From: Asaia sp003994335
GTDB taxonomy: Bacteria > Pseudomonadota > Alphaproteobacteria > Acetobacterales > Acetobacteraceae
Assembly: GCF_037151175.1 (NCBI RefSeq)
Contig: NZ_JBBCOR010000010.1
Coordinates: 62,001 to 126,000 of the forward strand
Reading direction: 5' to 3'
Length of the DNA stretch: 64,000 nucleotides
Shown: one piece after another, positions 35,844 to 44,336 of the stretch
Position numbering within the stretch: the stretch's first letter is position 1
Layout of the letters: the number at the start of each line of letters is the position of its first letter
Notes under the pieces: model-generated
What the model was told of the DNA's origin: nothing
What the model saw: the letters and a program-made list of their open reading frames with translations, nothing else
Database searches by the model: none
Position numbers and translations under genes: made by a program

Positions 35844-36809
35844 TTACGCCGCGCCGGGGGGTTTACCGGTTTCGACAAGGGCAACGACCTCGTCCCAATG
35901 AGGCGCGGACTCGGCAGCGCCGAGGCGCGTGGTGGCCAAAGCGCCGCAAGCTGCCGCGAAATGCACGGCCTCGCCGAAACTCTTGCCCAGTGTGAGGGCG
36001 GTGGCCAGACCGCCATTGAAGCAATCACCCGCCGCTACTGTATCGATGGCATTCACGCGATAGGGCGGTACGAAGCCTTCCGACTCTCCAGAGCGATAAT
36101 AAACACCGCGCGCGCCCATCTTGACCAGGGCATGGGTGGCGCCCAGTTCCTGCAGCCTGCGTGCGGCTCTGGCCGCGTCTTCCTGCGTTTCGGGATAGAT
36201 TCCGGTCAAAAGCCGTGTTTCGGTCTCATTGGGGGTGACGACATCCAGGGCTGCCCAGAGCGCTGCGGGCAGGCCGTCAGCGGGGGCAGGGGCTGGGTCG
36301 AGAATGACCAGTGTGCTGGCTCGTTTCGCTTCCTCGGCAATCTCGATGGTCAGGGCCAGCGGGATTTCCAGCTGCAACAGTACGGCCGAAGCCTCATGAA
36401 TGAGCGCGCGATGGGCCCGGACATCGCTGCCGTCCAGCGCCATGTTCGCGCCGCCTGCAACGGTGATGATGTTTTCCGCCTTGCTGTCCACCGTGATCAG
36501 CGCCACCCCGGTTGGATGGTCGGGATCCTCACGCAGGGCTGAGAGATTGACCCCGAACGGTGTCAGGAGGGAGCGGGCAAGCGTGCCGAAACTGTCCGTG
36601 CCGGTGCGGCCCGCCATGAACACCTTCAGGCCGCAGCCTTGACCAAGACGGGAGGTTGCGGCCGCCTGATTGGCCCCCTTGCCCCCCAGCCCGGTAGCAT
36701 AGCTTTCCGCATGGACCGTTTCACCGGGATGAGGGATGCGCTCAGCGCGCGCCGTGATGTCGATATTGACGCTGCCGAAGGAAAGGATGGAAGAGGGGCG
36801 GTCGGACAT
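35844..36809 (-). CDS. rbsK: Ribokinase
   Basis: Ribokinase phosphorylates ribose at O5 for entry to the pentose phosphate pathway. The 321-residue PfkB-family protein has the ribose-binding GGKGANQAAA near residue 42 and the ATP/catalytic block NAIDTVAAGDCFNGGLATAL with the general-base aspartate. VTPNETET is the family's nucleotide-side signature. The ATG at 36809 follows GGGAAAAG. No ribose transporter or regulator adjoins it, so another furanose substrate is possible. Confidence 0.9.
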   Translation of the reverse strand: MSDRPSSILSFGSVNIDITARAERIPHPGETVHAESYATGLGGKGANQAAATSRLGQGCGLKVFMAGRTGTDSFGTLARSLLTPFGVNLSALREDPDHPTGVALITVDSKAENIITVAGGANMALDGSDVRAHRALIHEASAVLLQLEIPLALTIEIAEEAKRASTLVILDPAPAPADGLPAALWAALDVVTPNETETRLLTGIYPETQEDAARAARRLQELGATHALVKMGARGVYYRSGESEGFVPPYRVNAIDTVAAGDCFNGGLATALTLGKSFGEAVHFAAACGALATTRLGAAESAPHWDEVVALVETGKPPGAA

Positions 36810-36938
36810 GAGCTTTTCCCTGATCGCCCTGCGGGCGGAAATGGTGCCACGAGGCTGTGTCTTCGCGGGCGATGCCAGAAGACGGACGCGTGAACGCATG
36901 GCGTATCATCGCGTCGCAGCCTCGGCTAGGATCGCGGC

Positions 36939-37850
36939 ATGTTTCGCATTCTCGTGATCAAGCTCGGGGCTCTGGGCGATGTTGTTCAGGCGCTCTCTCC
37001 TTTTGCCGCCATCAGGGCCCATTGGCCCGAGGCCGAGATCACCCTGCTCACCACCGCGCCTTTTCGCGCCCTGGCAGAAACCAGTCCCTGGTTTGATCAT
37101 ATCCGGATCGATACGCGGCCGCGCTGGCATGACTGGCGCGGTTTGCTGACCCTGCGCCGGGAACTGCGCGGCTATGATCTGGTGATCGACTTGCAGACAT
37201 CCGGGCGGAGCACGCGTTATGCGCGGCTATCAGGACAAAAGGCCTGGAGCGGTATTGCCAGAAAGTCGGCCCATTTTCACGATAATCCCTGGCGCGATTC
37301 CATGCATAGCGTGGCGCGACAGCGCGACCAGCTCGCGCGTCTTGGCGTAGCGGAGCACAACGCGCCCGATCTGGAATGGCTGGGTCGTGGCGGTCCGGAT
37401 CTGCCCGCACCCTATGCCATCATCGTTCCTGGCGCCGCCCCTCACCGCCCTGCCAAACGCTGGCCAGAGGGGCATTACGCGGCTCTGGCCCGGCTTTTGC
37501 AGGCGCAGGGTCTGGCTGTGGTCGTAATTGGCACACAGGCGGAGCGCGCTCTCGTGGATACGATAAGGGCGCAGACGCCCGGCGTGATCGATCTGGCGGG
37601 TCAGACCGATCTGCTGGCCCTGGGCGGCGTGTTTGCGCGGGCGACGCTGGCAGTGGGGAATGATACCGGCCCCATGCATCTCGCGGCAGCCATGGGATGC
37701 CGGTCGCTCGTATTGTTCTCGGGGGAGAGCAACCCGCGCCTGACCGCGCCGAACGGGTTGAGACCGGGTCAGGTTCGTGTTCTCGCGGTTGAGGATCTGC
37801 GGACGCTCGACGTTTCCAGGGTTGCGGCCTGCCTGAACTGGGGCCATTAG
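36939..37850 (+). CDS. Glycosyltransferase family 9 (heptosyltransferase-like)
   Basis: The 303-residue GT-B protein starts RILVIKLGALGDVVQALSPFAAIRAHWP, the classic GT9 opening, and has VGNDTGPMHLAAAMGCRSLVLFSG in its C-terminal domain, as in WaaC/WaaF. GT9 enzymes add heptose to the lipopolysaccharide inner core; the exact linkage is unknown. It is followed by thrS after 39 bases, a gap without a clear terminator. Confidence 0.88.
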   Translation: MFRILVIKLGALGDVVQALSPFAAIRAHWPEAEITLLTTAPFRALAETSPWFDHIRIDTRPRWHDWRGLLTLRRELRGYDLVIDLQTSGRSTRYARLSGQKAWSGIARKSAHFHDNPWRDSMHSVARQRDQLARLGVAEHNAPDLEWLGRGGPDLPAPYAIIVPGAAPHRPAKRWPEGHYAALARLLQAQGLAVVVIGTQAERALVDTIRAQTPGVIDLAGQTDLLALGGVFARATLAVGNDTGPMHLAAAMGCRSLVLFSGESNPRLTAPNGLRPGQVRVLAVEDLRTLDVSRVAACLNWGH

Positions 37851-37889
37851 AACAGCTCAACTTATCTCTTACGCCAGGAGCGCATCTCC

Positions 37890-39824
37890 ATGCCTGCCAT
37901 TACCCTGCCCGATGGTTCCGTTCGTACGTTCGACGGTGCCACGACCGGCACGGCAGTCGCGGCTTCGATCGGTCCCGGTCTGGCGCGTGCTGCCGTTGCG
38001 ATGAGCCTGAATGGCAAGCTGGTCGATCTCTCGACCGTCATTGCCGAGGATTCAGAGCTGCGCTTCATCACGCGCAAGGACGATATCGTTCTGGAGATGA
38101 TCCGCCATGATACCGCCCATGTGCTGGCCGAGGCCGTGCAGGCGCTCTGGCCCGGCACGCAGGTAACCATCGGCCCCTCTATCAAGGACGGGTTCTATTA
38201 CGATTTCTTCCGCAACCAGCCTTTCACGCCTGAGGATTTCGAGGCGATCGAGGCCAAGATGCGTGAGATCATCGCGGCCAATGCGCCGTTCGAGCGCGAG
38301 GAATGGGATCGTGACGCCGCCATTGCCTTCTTCGAGGAGAAAGGCGAGCGCTTCAAGGCCGAGCTGATCCGCGATCTGCCCGAGAGCGAGACCATCTCGA
38401 TCTATCGTCAGGGGGCATGGCTCGATCTGTGCCGCGGGCCGCACATGCGTGGCACGGGCGATATCGGCACGGCGTTCAAGCTCATGAAGGTAGCCGGTGC
38501 TTACTGGCGCGGCGACCACCGTAATCCCATGCTGACGCGCATCTATGGAACGGCCTGGCGCGACCAGAAGGAACTCGACGCCTATCTGCACCAGCTGGAA
38601 GAGGCCGAGAAGCGCGATCATCGGCGTATCGGCCGCGAGATGGATCTGTTTCATATCCAGGAAGAGGCGGTGGGTCAGATCTTCTGGCATGCGAAGGGCT
38701 GGCGTCTTTACACCGTGCTTCAGGACTATATGCGCCGTATCCAGACGCGCTATGGCTACGAAGAAGTGCGTACCCCACAGCTTGTAGACCGTGCGCTCTG
38801 GGAAGCCTCGGGTCATTGGGATAAATATCGCGAGCACATGTTCATCGCGACGGTTGAGGATGAGGAAAAGACCCTCGCCCTCAAGCCGATGAACTGCCCC
38901 TGTCATGTGCAGATCTTCCGCCATGGGCTGCGTTCCTATCGCGAGCTGCCGCTGCGTATGGCCGAGTTCGGCGCATGTCATCGCTACGAGCCTTCAGGCG
39001 CGCTGCATGGTATCATGCGCGTTCGTGGCTTCACGCAGGATGACGCGCATATCTTCTGTACCGAGGAGCAGATTGCGGCCGAGACGGCGACCTTCGTGGC
39101 CATGCTCGACGAGGTCTATCGCGATCTCGGTTTCGAGAATTTTCGTGTGAAGTTCTCCGACCGCCCCGACGCGCGTGCGGGTGACGACGCGACCTGGGAC
39201 AAGTCGGAAAAGGCGCTCAAGGAAGCCTGCGCCCTGGCGGGTGTCACCTTCGAGACCAATCCGGGCGAAGGGGCCTTCTATGGCCCGAAACTCGAATTCG
39301 TGCTGACGGATGCGATCGGTCGCGACTGGCAATGCGGCACATTGCAGGTCGATTTCATTCTGCCAGAGCGTCTGGATGCGTCTTATATCGGCGAGGACAG
39401 CGCGCGCCATCGTCCGGTCATGCTGCACCGCGCCATCCTGGGCAGCTTCGAGCGCTTCATTGGTATCCTGATCGAGCAGTTTGCAGGCAAGTTCCCGCTC
39501 TGGCTCGCTCCGACCCAGGTGGTGGTCGCCAGCATCGTGACCGATGCGGAGCCCTATGCACAGGAGGTGGCCGCGAAGCTGCGTCGCGCAGGACTTCAGG
39601 TCGAGGTGGACGGACGCAACGAGAAGATCAACGCGAAGATTCGTGAACACTCGCTCGCACGTGTTCCTGTCATTCTTGTTGTGGGTCGTCGCGAGGCAGA
39701 AGAGGGCAAGGTAGCGATGCGTCGTCTGGGCGGTGCTGCTCAGGAAATCCTTGCGCTGGATGAGGTGGTGGCGATGCTGGGTCAGGAAGCCATGGCCCCG
39801 GACATGCAGCGCCTGCAGGTCTGA
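37890..39824 (+). CDS. thrS: Threonyl-tRNA synthetase
   Basis: The 644-residue class II enzyme has an N-terminal TGS domain (residues 1-62), the editing domain with HDTAHVLAEA and LCRGPHMRGTG, the catalytic core with MNCPCHVQIFRHG motif 2 region and EFGACHRYEPSGALHGIMRVRGFTQDDAH, and a C-terminal anticodon-binding domain (LAPTQVVVASIVTDAEPYAQEV). The zinc-binding Cys and His residues are present. It precedes infC by 180 bases, as in many bacteria. CAGGAGCG lies upstream of the ATG. Confidence 0.97.
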   Translation: MPAITLPDGSVRTFDGATTGTAVAASIGPGLARAAVAMSLNGKLVDLSTVIAEDSELRFITRKDDIVLEMIRHDTAHVLAEAVQALWPGTQVTIGPSIKDGFYYDFFRNQPFTPEDFEAIEAKMREIIAANAPFEREEWDRDAAIAFFEEKGERFKAELIRDLPESETISIYRQGAWLDLCRGPHMRGTGDIGTAFKLMKVAGAYWRGDHRNPMLTRIYGTAWRDQKELDAYLHQLEEAEKRDHRRIGREMDLFHIQEEAVGQIFWHAKGWRLYTVLQDYMRRIQTRYGYEEVRTPQLVDRALWEASGHWDKYREHMFIATVEDEEKTLALKPMNCPCHVQIFRHGLRSYRELPLRMAEFGACHRYEPSGALHGIMRVRGFTQDDAHIFCTEEQIAAETATFVAMLDEVYRDLGFENFRVKFSDRPDARAGDDATWDKSEKALKEACALAGVTFETNPGEGAFYGPKLEFVLTDAIGRDWQCGTLQVDFILPERLDASYIGEDSARHRPVMLHRAILGSFERFIGILIEQFAGKFPLWLAPTQVVVASIVTDAEPYAQEVAAKLRRAGLQVEVDGRNEKINAKIREHSLARVPVILVVGRREAEEGKVAMRRLGGAAQEILALDEVVAMLGQEAMAPDMQRLQV

Positions 39825-39993
39825 TGCGCGCGTGTTAGACGCGAAAACCTTGCAATCCCGGTGTTTCATGACTATGTCGGGGCACCGGGAGTCCCGCAAA
39901 CAAGCCGTTAATTTTGTCACGCTAAGGTGATGAAATCTTTGGCGTGGTTGAGCGTATTGAATTCCCGCCAAGCAGATTGTTGAAAACGTCGAC

Positions 39994-40007
39994 AGGAGAC
40001 GACCATA
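39994..40007 (+). promoter_or_regulatory. Ribosome binding site and AUA start of infC
   Basis: AGGAG (39994-39998) is followed after six bases by ATA (40005-40007), in frame with infC. The first ATG (40020) lies 21 bases from the AGGAG, too far for normal use. A rare start codon fits the known autocontrol of infC by IF-3. Confidence 0.7.
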
Positions 40008-40541
40008 GCTAGACCACCGATGCAGGCCGCACCCACCCGTGAAGGGCCCCGAGTTAACGAGGAAATCCGTGTTCCTCAGGTGCGCTTGATTGACGCCGAC
40101 GGCGAAATGGCTGGCGTCATGACAACGCGCGATGCTCTTGCACGCGCCTATTCGGTCGGGCTCGACCTTCTGGAAATCAGCCCGACGGCTGAGCCACCTG
40201 TCGTCAAGATTCTCGACTACGGCAAGTTCAAGTACGAACAGCAGAAGAAGAAGAACGAAGCGCGTAAGAAGCAGAAGGTCATAGAGATCAAGGAAGTCAA
40301 GGTGCGCCCCAGCACCAATGAAAATGACTACCAGGTCAAACTGCGCGCCATGAACTCGTTCCTCGCGGAAGGCGACAAGGTCAAGGTATCGTTGCGCTTC
40401 AAGGGTCGTGAGATGGCCCATCAGGAGCTCGGTATCAAGATGCTCGAACGCATTCGTACCGAGATGGAAGACAAGGCGAAGGTCGAGCAAATGCCCAAGC
40501 TTGAAAATCGCCAGATGATCATGGTGCTCGCACCGCGCTGA
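40005..40541 (+). CDS. infC: Translation initiation factor IF-3, non-AUG start
   Basis: IF-3 binds the 30S subunit, blocks early 50S joining and rejects wrong start codons. The 178-residue protein has both domains: RVNEEIRVPQVRLIDADGE with the linker helix KYEQQKKKNEARKKQK, and VKVRPSTNENDYQVKLRAMNSFLAEGDKVKVSLRFKGREMAHQELG. I start it at the ATA at 40005 because of the spacing to AGGAG. E. coli infC uses AUU, and IF-3 represses its own unusual start. The added residues are ARPP. A strong terminator follows, and rpmI-rplT do not. Confidence 0.92.
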   Translation: MARPPMQAAPTREGPRVNEEIRVPQVRLIDADGEMAGVMTTRDALARAYSVGLDLLEISPTAEPPVVKILDYGKFKYEQQKKKNEARKKQKVIEIKEVKVRPSTNENDYQVKLRAMNSFLAEGDKVKVSLRFKGREMAHQELGIKMLERIRTEMEDKAKVEQMPKLENRQMIMVLAPR

Positions 40542-40568
40542 CCGCATGAAAGCGGTTTAAGCCTCACG

Positions 40569-40599
40569 AACCTCCGGCCTGTGCCGGAGGTTTTTTTTT
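40569..40599 (+). terminator. Strong intrinsic terminator of infC
   Basis: A perfect ten-base-pair stem, AACCTCCGGC (40569-40578) and GCCGGAGGTT (40583-40592), has a four-base loop and continues into a run of nine T (40591-40599). It begins 27 bases after the infC stop. Confidence 0.95.
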
Positions 40600-41465
40600 G
40601 CCATGACGGAATAGGGCGGTGCAGCGGTGCGTGATGTGAGCGCCAGCATTCTTCCTTACGGAAACTTCGGGCCCGTACCGCGGATGGGTTCTGAAGAATT
40701 CCCCCCTGCGCTAAACGAGTCTGGCGCAGGTCGCTGCAGGACCTGTTGTTTGAGCGCCTCAGCGTTCCCCATCCCAATCCGGATACGTCATCCGTGGGGG
40801 AAGACCTGCTCTCAGGGAAGGCTCAGATGCGAGGTCCTATGAAGGGTTAAGGCGTCTCAGGATGCCGATGCAGATTGTCGCGTCGGTGTGAGCGTATTCG
40901 TTGCCCATTAGTTTTCTCTAGTCTCTCAGGCGGGCCGACTCTGCACGCAACTACCCCGATCCTGGCGTGCTGGTTCGCCCGAATCGGGGAACATTTGTCC
41001 TTCAACGGCACAGCCTAGACGATTTTTTCGATAAAAATCATTTTCGCGTCATATTTGAGAAACTTTTTTGAAGACTTCTGAAAAGAACAAGAAACCGAAA
41101 CAACAATGAAATTCAGGTGTCGACCGAGCAAACAATCGAAAAAAGAGACGGATTTTGATTACCTATAACGAGTTGGATCGAGGATTTTCACGGGGTTTGA
41201 CATATTTAACGGGCGAGTATCAAATTATACGTGGATCTTAACAAATTATGGTGTGCCATGACGATTCTTTGCCATTACATTGCGAATGGAAACAGGAGAT
41301 TTGCCAATCGAACCGCAATATCGTTCTGTAATAGTCATGTAAATTGACATCACGTTTTGGTGATCTTTTCCAATCCAAATTAATGGATTTTAAAGGCTAA
41401 GCAAGCAAACTGTCTTCAGTTCAAAGCGTAATGTTGCTATTTACGATCCAGGGGTCGGATTAACG
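40600..41465. other. Long non-coding region before the RTX-like gene
   Basis: No protein gene is supported. The left third is GC-rich and holds a possible structured RNA (40705-40860). CCCCGAT (40954-40960) and ATCGGGG (40983-40989) form a further inverted repeat. From about 41020 the sequence becomes clearly AT-rich, unlike the rest of the window. TTGACA occurs at 41197-41202 and at 41344-41349, the second followed by the dyad ATCAC/GTGAT (41349-41364), and either may be part of the promoter of the large gene; the -10 elements are not clear. Confidence 0.5.
40705..40860 (+). ncRNA. Candidate structured RNA downstream of infC
   Basis: Read on the plus strand, AGGACCT (40738-40744) pairs with AGGTCCT (40832-40838), TGAGC (40751-40755) with GCTCA (40821-40825), TTCCCCA (40765-40771) with the TGGGGGA region (40795-40801), and CGGAT (40780-40784) with ATCCG (40790-40794) around an ACGTC loop. 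These nest into one long rod with internal bubbles. A separate hairpin CTGCGC/GCGCAG precedes it (around 40707-40730). The rod shape recalls 6S RNA, but I cannot confirm the class or the strand. It lacks an obvious promoter. Confidence 0.35.
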
Positions 41466-43856
41466 ATGAATACCAATAACGGCCAGACTCTGAGCGAGAT
41501 CTTTACTGACCCGAGCGTCGAGGGTCCCAATCTGCCGATGAACACCCAGCAGGTGATTAACGGACAGATCCAGTACAACAACACGCTCTCGGACCTGACA
41601 GGCGATGACTCTCCTGACTGGGCCATCGTCCAGTGGAATGCGGCGTCGGCCTTCGACCCGCTTGCGGGTGATGATACTCAGGTCTGGGATAACGATTTCG
41701 GGTATTCGGTGGGGCATTGGACACAGGGCTCCTCCACTTCGGCCTCGGGTACCACGAGCTATAATGTTTTCCGTGATCCGGATAATGGTCATTACATTTA
41801 CCAAATGGCCGCCCAGGGTGGGCACCTGCTGGACGTGCAGCTTGCCGCGCTTGGCGACATTGATGGGCAATATTCATTTAATCATCAGCTGACTGCCTCT
41901 TTTATTCAGGGTATCAGCGACTACCGGGGCACGACTGGCACTTACCAGGCGGGTATCAATTTTACGATTAACTATCATAGCGCTAATCTGAACTTCGGTC
42001 TCTTCCTGCAGTTCGAGACGGTAGACTATACGGGCAAGCCGGAAGCTTATGTTTATCTTCCGAATTCTCTAGGCGGGACGATCTACAACGTCAGTGGTTC
42101 GCGTGCGGCCTATATCAACCCGCTTGATCCGTCGAATGACGGCGTGATGTATCAGACGACGATCGACCTTAATCAGGGTCTGATGGCCGCGATCAAGGCG
42201 ATGATCGGCATGTATCCGAGCCTCGCCAGCGAACTGACCAATATGGCCAACTGGTATCTCAGTGGTGTCTATATTGGGGTTGAAAGTAACGGTACGGGCT
42301 CTGCCACAGACGTTACCGGAAACTACAATGTCGAGAGCCCTACGGTTACCTACGACACCAGCAAGACGGTCAGCTACGCCGACCGTTCCAGCACCAGCTC
42401 AATCGTTTCAATGACGCCGGAAAACAGCACTGGCGCGAACACAACAGAGGTCACGATGCCCAATCTTGTCGTCAAAGGCGTGAATAACACGGTTCTCATT
42501 CCTTACACGTCTGGCGATACGGCGGGAACGCTTGCCCAGTCCTACGCTTCCAGCATCCAGTCCCTCCTCGCAGCCGGCGCATTGGATAACAGCATTCTGA
42601 GCCCGGGCTCGAATGGCTATGTCTCGTCAAACCGGGCTTCGCAAGCGATCATCGACGTCGCCGGGAGCTATGGCGTTTCAGGCAATTATTCCAACATCGT
42701 TGTGGCCTCGACGAGTACAACTGCGCTCGCGGGGGCGGTGAGCCTGGATACGACTCAGGATTCGGCCAGCTACCAGAATATCGTGTCGTCCAATCAGTAT
42801 GGATCGACGGTCAAGGTAGGCAATGCCTCTGGCAGCTTTGCTGGGACGCAGGGAAACAACGTCTTCAATGCCTCGCAATCCTCGGGCAACTGGAATATTG
42901 CGACAGGGTCGGGCAACGACACGATCTATGGGGCGAGTGGAACCAACACGATCACTGGCGGTACGGGTAGCAACCTGATCTATCTGGGTGGCTCTAATAA
43001 CTTCGTGACGTCTTTGGGTCAGGACACGATTTACGGCGCTGCAGGCGCGATCGACACCGTATCACTCCAGGGTGGGAACGCCACGGCGATCATGCAGACC
43101 AACGCTGCAGTGATGGATTTCTCCGCCGGCAACAAGATCACGGTGGGCGATAACAGCTCGGTTTATGGGGGTACCTCGTCAGTCGTGAATGTCAGCTTCG
43201 GTTCGGCGACTGTGACCGGTACCCAAGGCGACACGATTTCCGCAGCAGGCGATTTGCAGGTGGTGCATGGAAGCAACCAGAACATCAGCGTGGCAGGGGC
43301 GTTGCGTTTCATTTCCGGTACCGGGCAGACAACCATTTCGGCAGGAGCGGGCACGATTTTTGGTGCAAACGCTCTGACTGCCACCCTGAGTTCCTCCTCC
43401 CGCCTCCTTTTTACGGCCAATCAGCCTTACACAACGGGGGATCAGTATATCGACGGGCGCGCTGTGGCCGGGGGACTGGACGCCTGGACGGGCGCGGGTC
43501 AGCAGACGGTCATCGGCGGAACGGCCTCCGATCAGTTCTATTTCGGTACGGCTTTTGCTGGCACATCGAATGCTTCAGCAGCGGCTACCGTCACGGGTGG
43601 CTCGGGTGCGGGGAACCTTTTCGGAATGCTTGCCAACCACACTGCGGGTAATTTCACCATCACCGATTTCCGTGCTGCTGATAACAAGTTTTTCCTTTAT
43701 TTTTATAGCCCTGCCAACCCGACTGCGGCTGCACAGAATATTCTGAATACCGCGACGATCTCGGGAGGCAATACCTCAGTGATGATCGACGGTGATGCGA
43801 AAATTACTTTCCTTGGTGTGACCGATCTGAAGGTCTCTGACTTTTCGATAAGTTAA
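41466..43856 (+). CDS. Large RTX-like secreted protein, probable type I substrate
   Basis: The 796-residue protein has no signal peptide and no cysteine, is acidic and rich in Gly, Ser, Thr and Asn, and ends with the short hydrophobic tail DLKVSDFSIS, all features of type I secretion substrates. Around residues 479-525 are glycine- and aspartate-rich calcium-binding-like repeats (GSGNDTIYG, GGTGSNLIYLGG, GQDTIYGAAG); more degenerate GG-x repeats run to residue 740. Residues 60-300 form a separate Tyr/Trp-rich domain with VYIGVESNGTGSATDVTGNY that looks beta-rich, perhaps carbohydrate-binding or enzymatic, but I recognise no family. It stands alone after an AT-rich leader. No secretion genes adjoin it. 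Confidence 0.75.
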   Translation: MNTNNGQTLSEIFTDPSVEGPNLPMNTQQVINGQIQYNNTLSDLTGDDSPDWAIVQWNAASAFDPLAGDDTQVWDNDFGYSVGHWTQGSSTSASGTTSYNVFRDPDNGHYIYQMAAQGGHLLDVQLAALGDIDGQYSFNHQLTASFIQGISDYRGTTGTYQAGINFTINYHSANLNFGLFLQFETVDYTGKPEAYVYLPNSLGGTIYNVSGSRAAYINPLDPSNDGVMYQTTIDLNQGLMAAIKAMIGMYPSLASELTNMANWYLSGVYIGVESNGTGSATDVTGNYNVESPTVTYDTSKTVSYADRSSTSSIVSMTPENSTGANTTEVTMPNLVVKGVNNTVLIPYTSGDTAGTLAQSYASSIQSLLAAGALDNSILSPGSNGYVSSNRASQAIIDVAGSYGVSGNYSNIVVASTSTTALAGAVSLDTTQDSASYQNIVSSNQYGSTVKVGNASGSFAGTQGNNVFNASQSSGNWNIATGSGNDTIYGASGTNTITGGTGSNLIYLGGSNNFVTSLGQDTIYGAAGAIDTVSLQGGNATAIMQTNAAVMDFSAGNKITVGDNSSVYGGTSSVVNVSFGSATVTGTQGDTISAAGDLQVVHGSNQNISVAGALRFISGTGQTTISAGAGTIFGANALTATLSSSSRLLFTANQPYTTGDQYIDGRAVAGGLDAWTGAGQQTVIGGTASDQFYFGTAFAGTSNASAAATVTGGSGAGNLFGMLANHTAGNFTITDFRAADNKFFLYFYSPANPTAAAQNILNTATISGGNTSVMIDGDAKITFLGVTDLKVSDFSIS

Positions 43857-43868
43857 GGGCAAGAGGGG

Positions 43869-43908
43869 TGAGAGCTTGCGGCTCTCATCCTTCCAGCCGC
43901 TGAAGGAT
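43869..43908 (+). terminator. Tandem hairpins after the RTX-like gene
   Basis: TGAGAGC/GCTCTCA (43869-43875 with 43881-43887) is immediately followed by ATCCTTC/GAAGGAT (43887-43893 with 43902-43908). Both stems are seven base pairs and share one base, so they would stack or compete. The first is followed by TCCTT, a weak tail. They start 12 bases after the stop. Confidence 0.55.
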
Positions 43909-44228
43909 AGATATGGGCCTCCGGTTCAGATAGATTTTAACCAAGGGCGTTCAGAATTATATCAGAAAGATGCATTGTTCTGGCGCGGCGATGCCGAATG
44001 ATCTCGCTTTGAATGTGAGCGCCGTGCAAGTGTTACCCCTTTGGGGCGGCAGATCCTACTTGCTTGTGGAGTTCGTCGTACACCGCTCGATGGAAACTGG
44101 CGACGCTCAAACGACGCGATGATCGCGCGGTTTGTTCAGGCTGGGGCGATTATAAGCGAGCCGCGGGTGCAAAAATGTGACTGCTTTCTCAGAGCGAGAA
44201 CGTTCTTTGCGACTTGTCGAGAGCAAAG
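43909..44228. other. Non-coding stretch before tRNA-Ser
   Basis: I see no gene with family support in these 320 bases. Open frames that pass through it also cross the tRNA and are not credible. No promoter is obvious. Confidence 0.4.
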
Positions 44229-44319
44229 TGGCGGAGAGAGTGGGATTCGAACCCACGGTACGCTATTAACGTACACACGCTTTCCAAGCGTGCGCCTTAA
44301 GCCGCTCGGCCATCTCTCC
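44229..44319 (-). tRNA. tRNA-Ser (anticodon GGA)
   Basis: The 91-base gene on the minus strand has acceptor GGAGAGA with TCTCTCC, a long variable arm (about 20 bases, GTACGTTAATAGCGTAC), and anticodon loop CTTGGAAAG reading GGA, as in class II serine tRNAs. The T arm GTGGG/CCCAC with TTCGAAT is intact and CCA is encoded. Confidence 0.96.
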
Positions 44320-44336
44320 AGCGCGGGCGGACCATA

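Noticed and set aside
38994..40547. Minus-strand open frame of 517 codons over thrS and infC
   Set aside because: It runs antisense through two essential, motif-rich genes and a terminator region.
40627..40842. Plus-strand open frame of 71 codons after infC
   Set aside because: No ribosome binding site or family feature; the region looks more like structured non-coding DNA.
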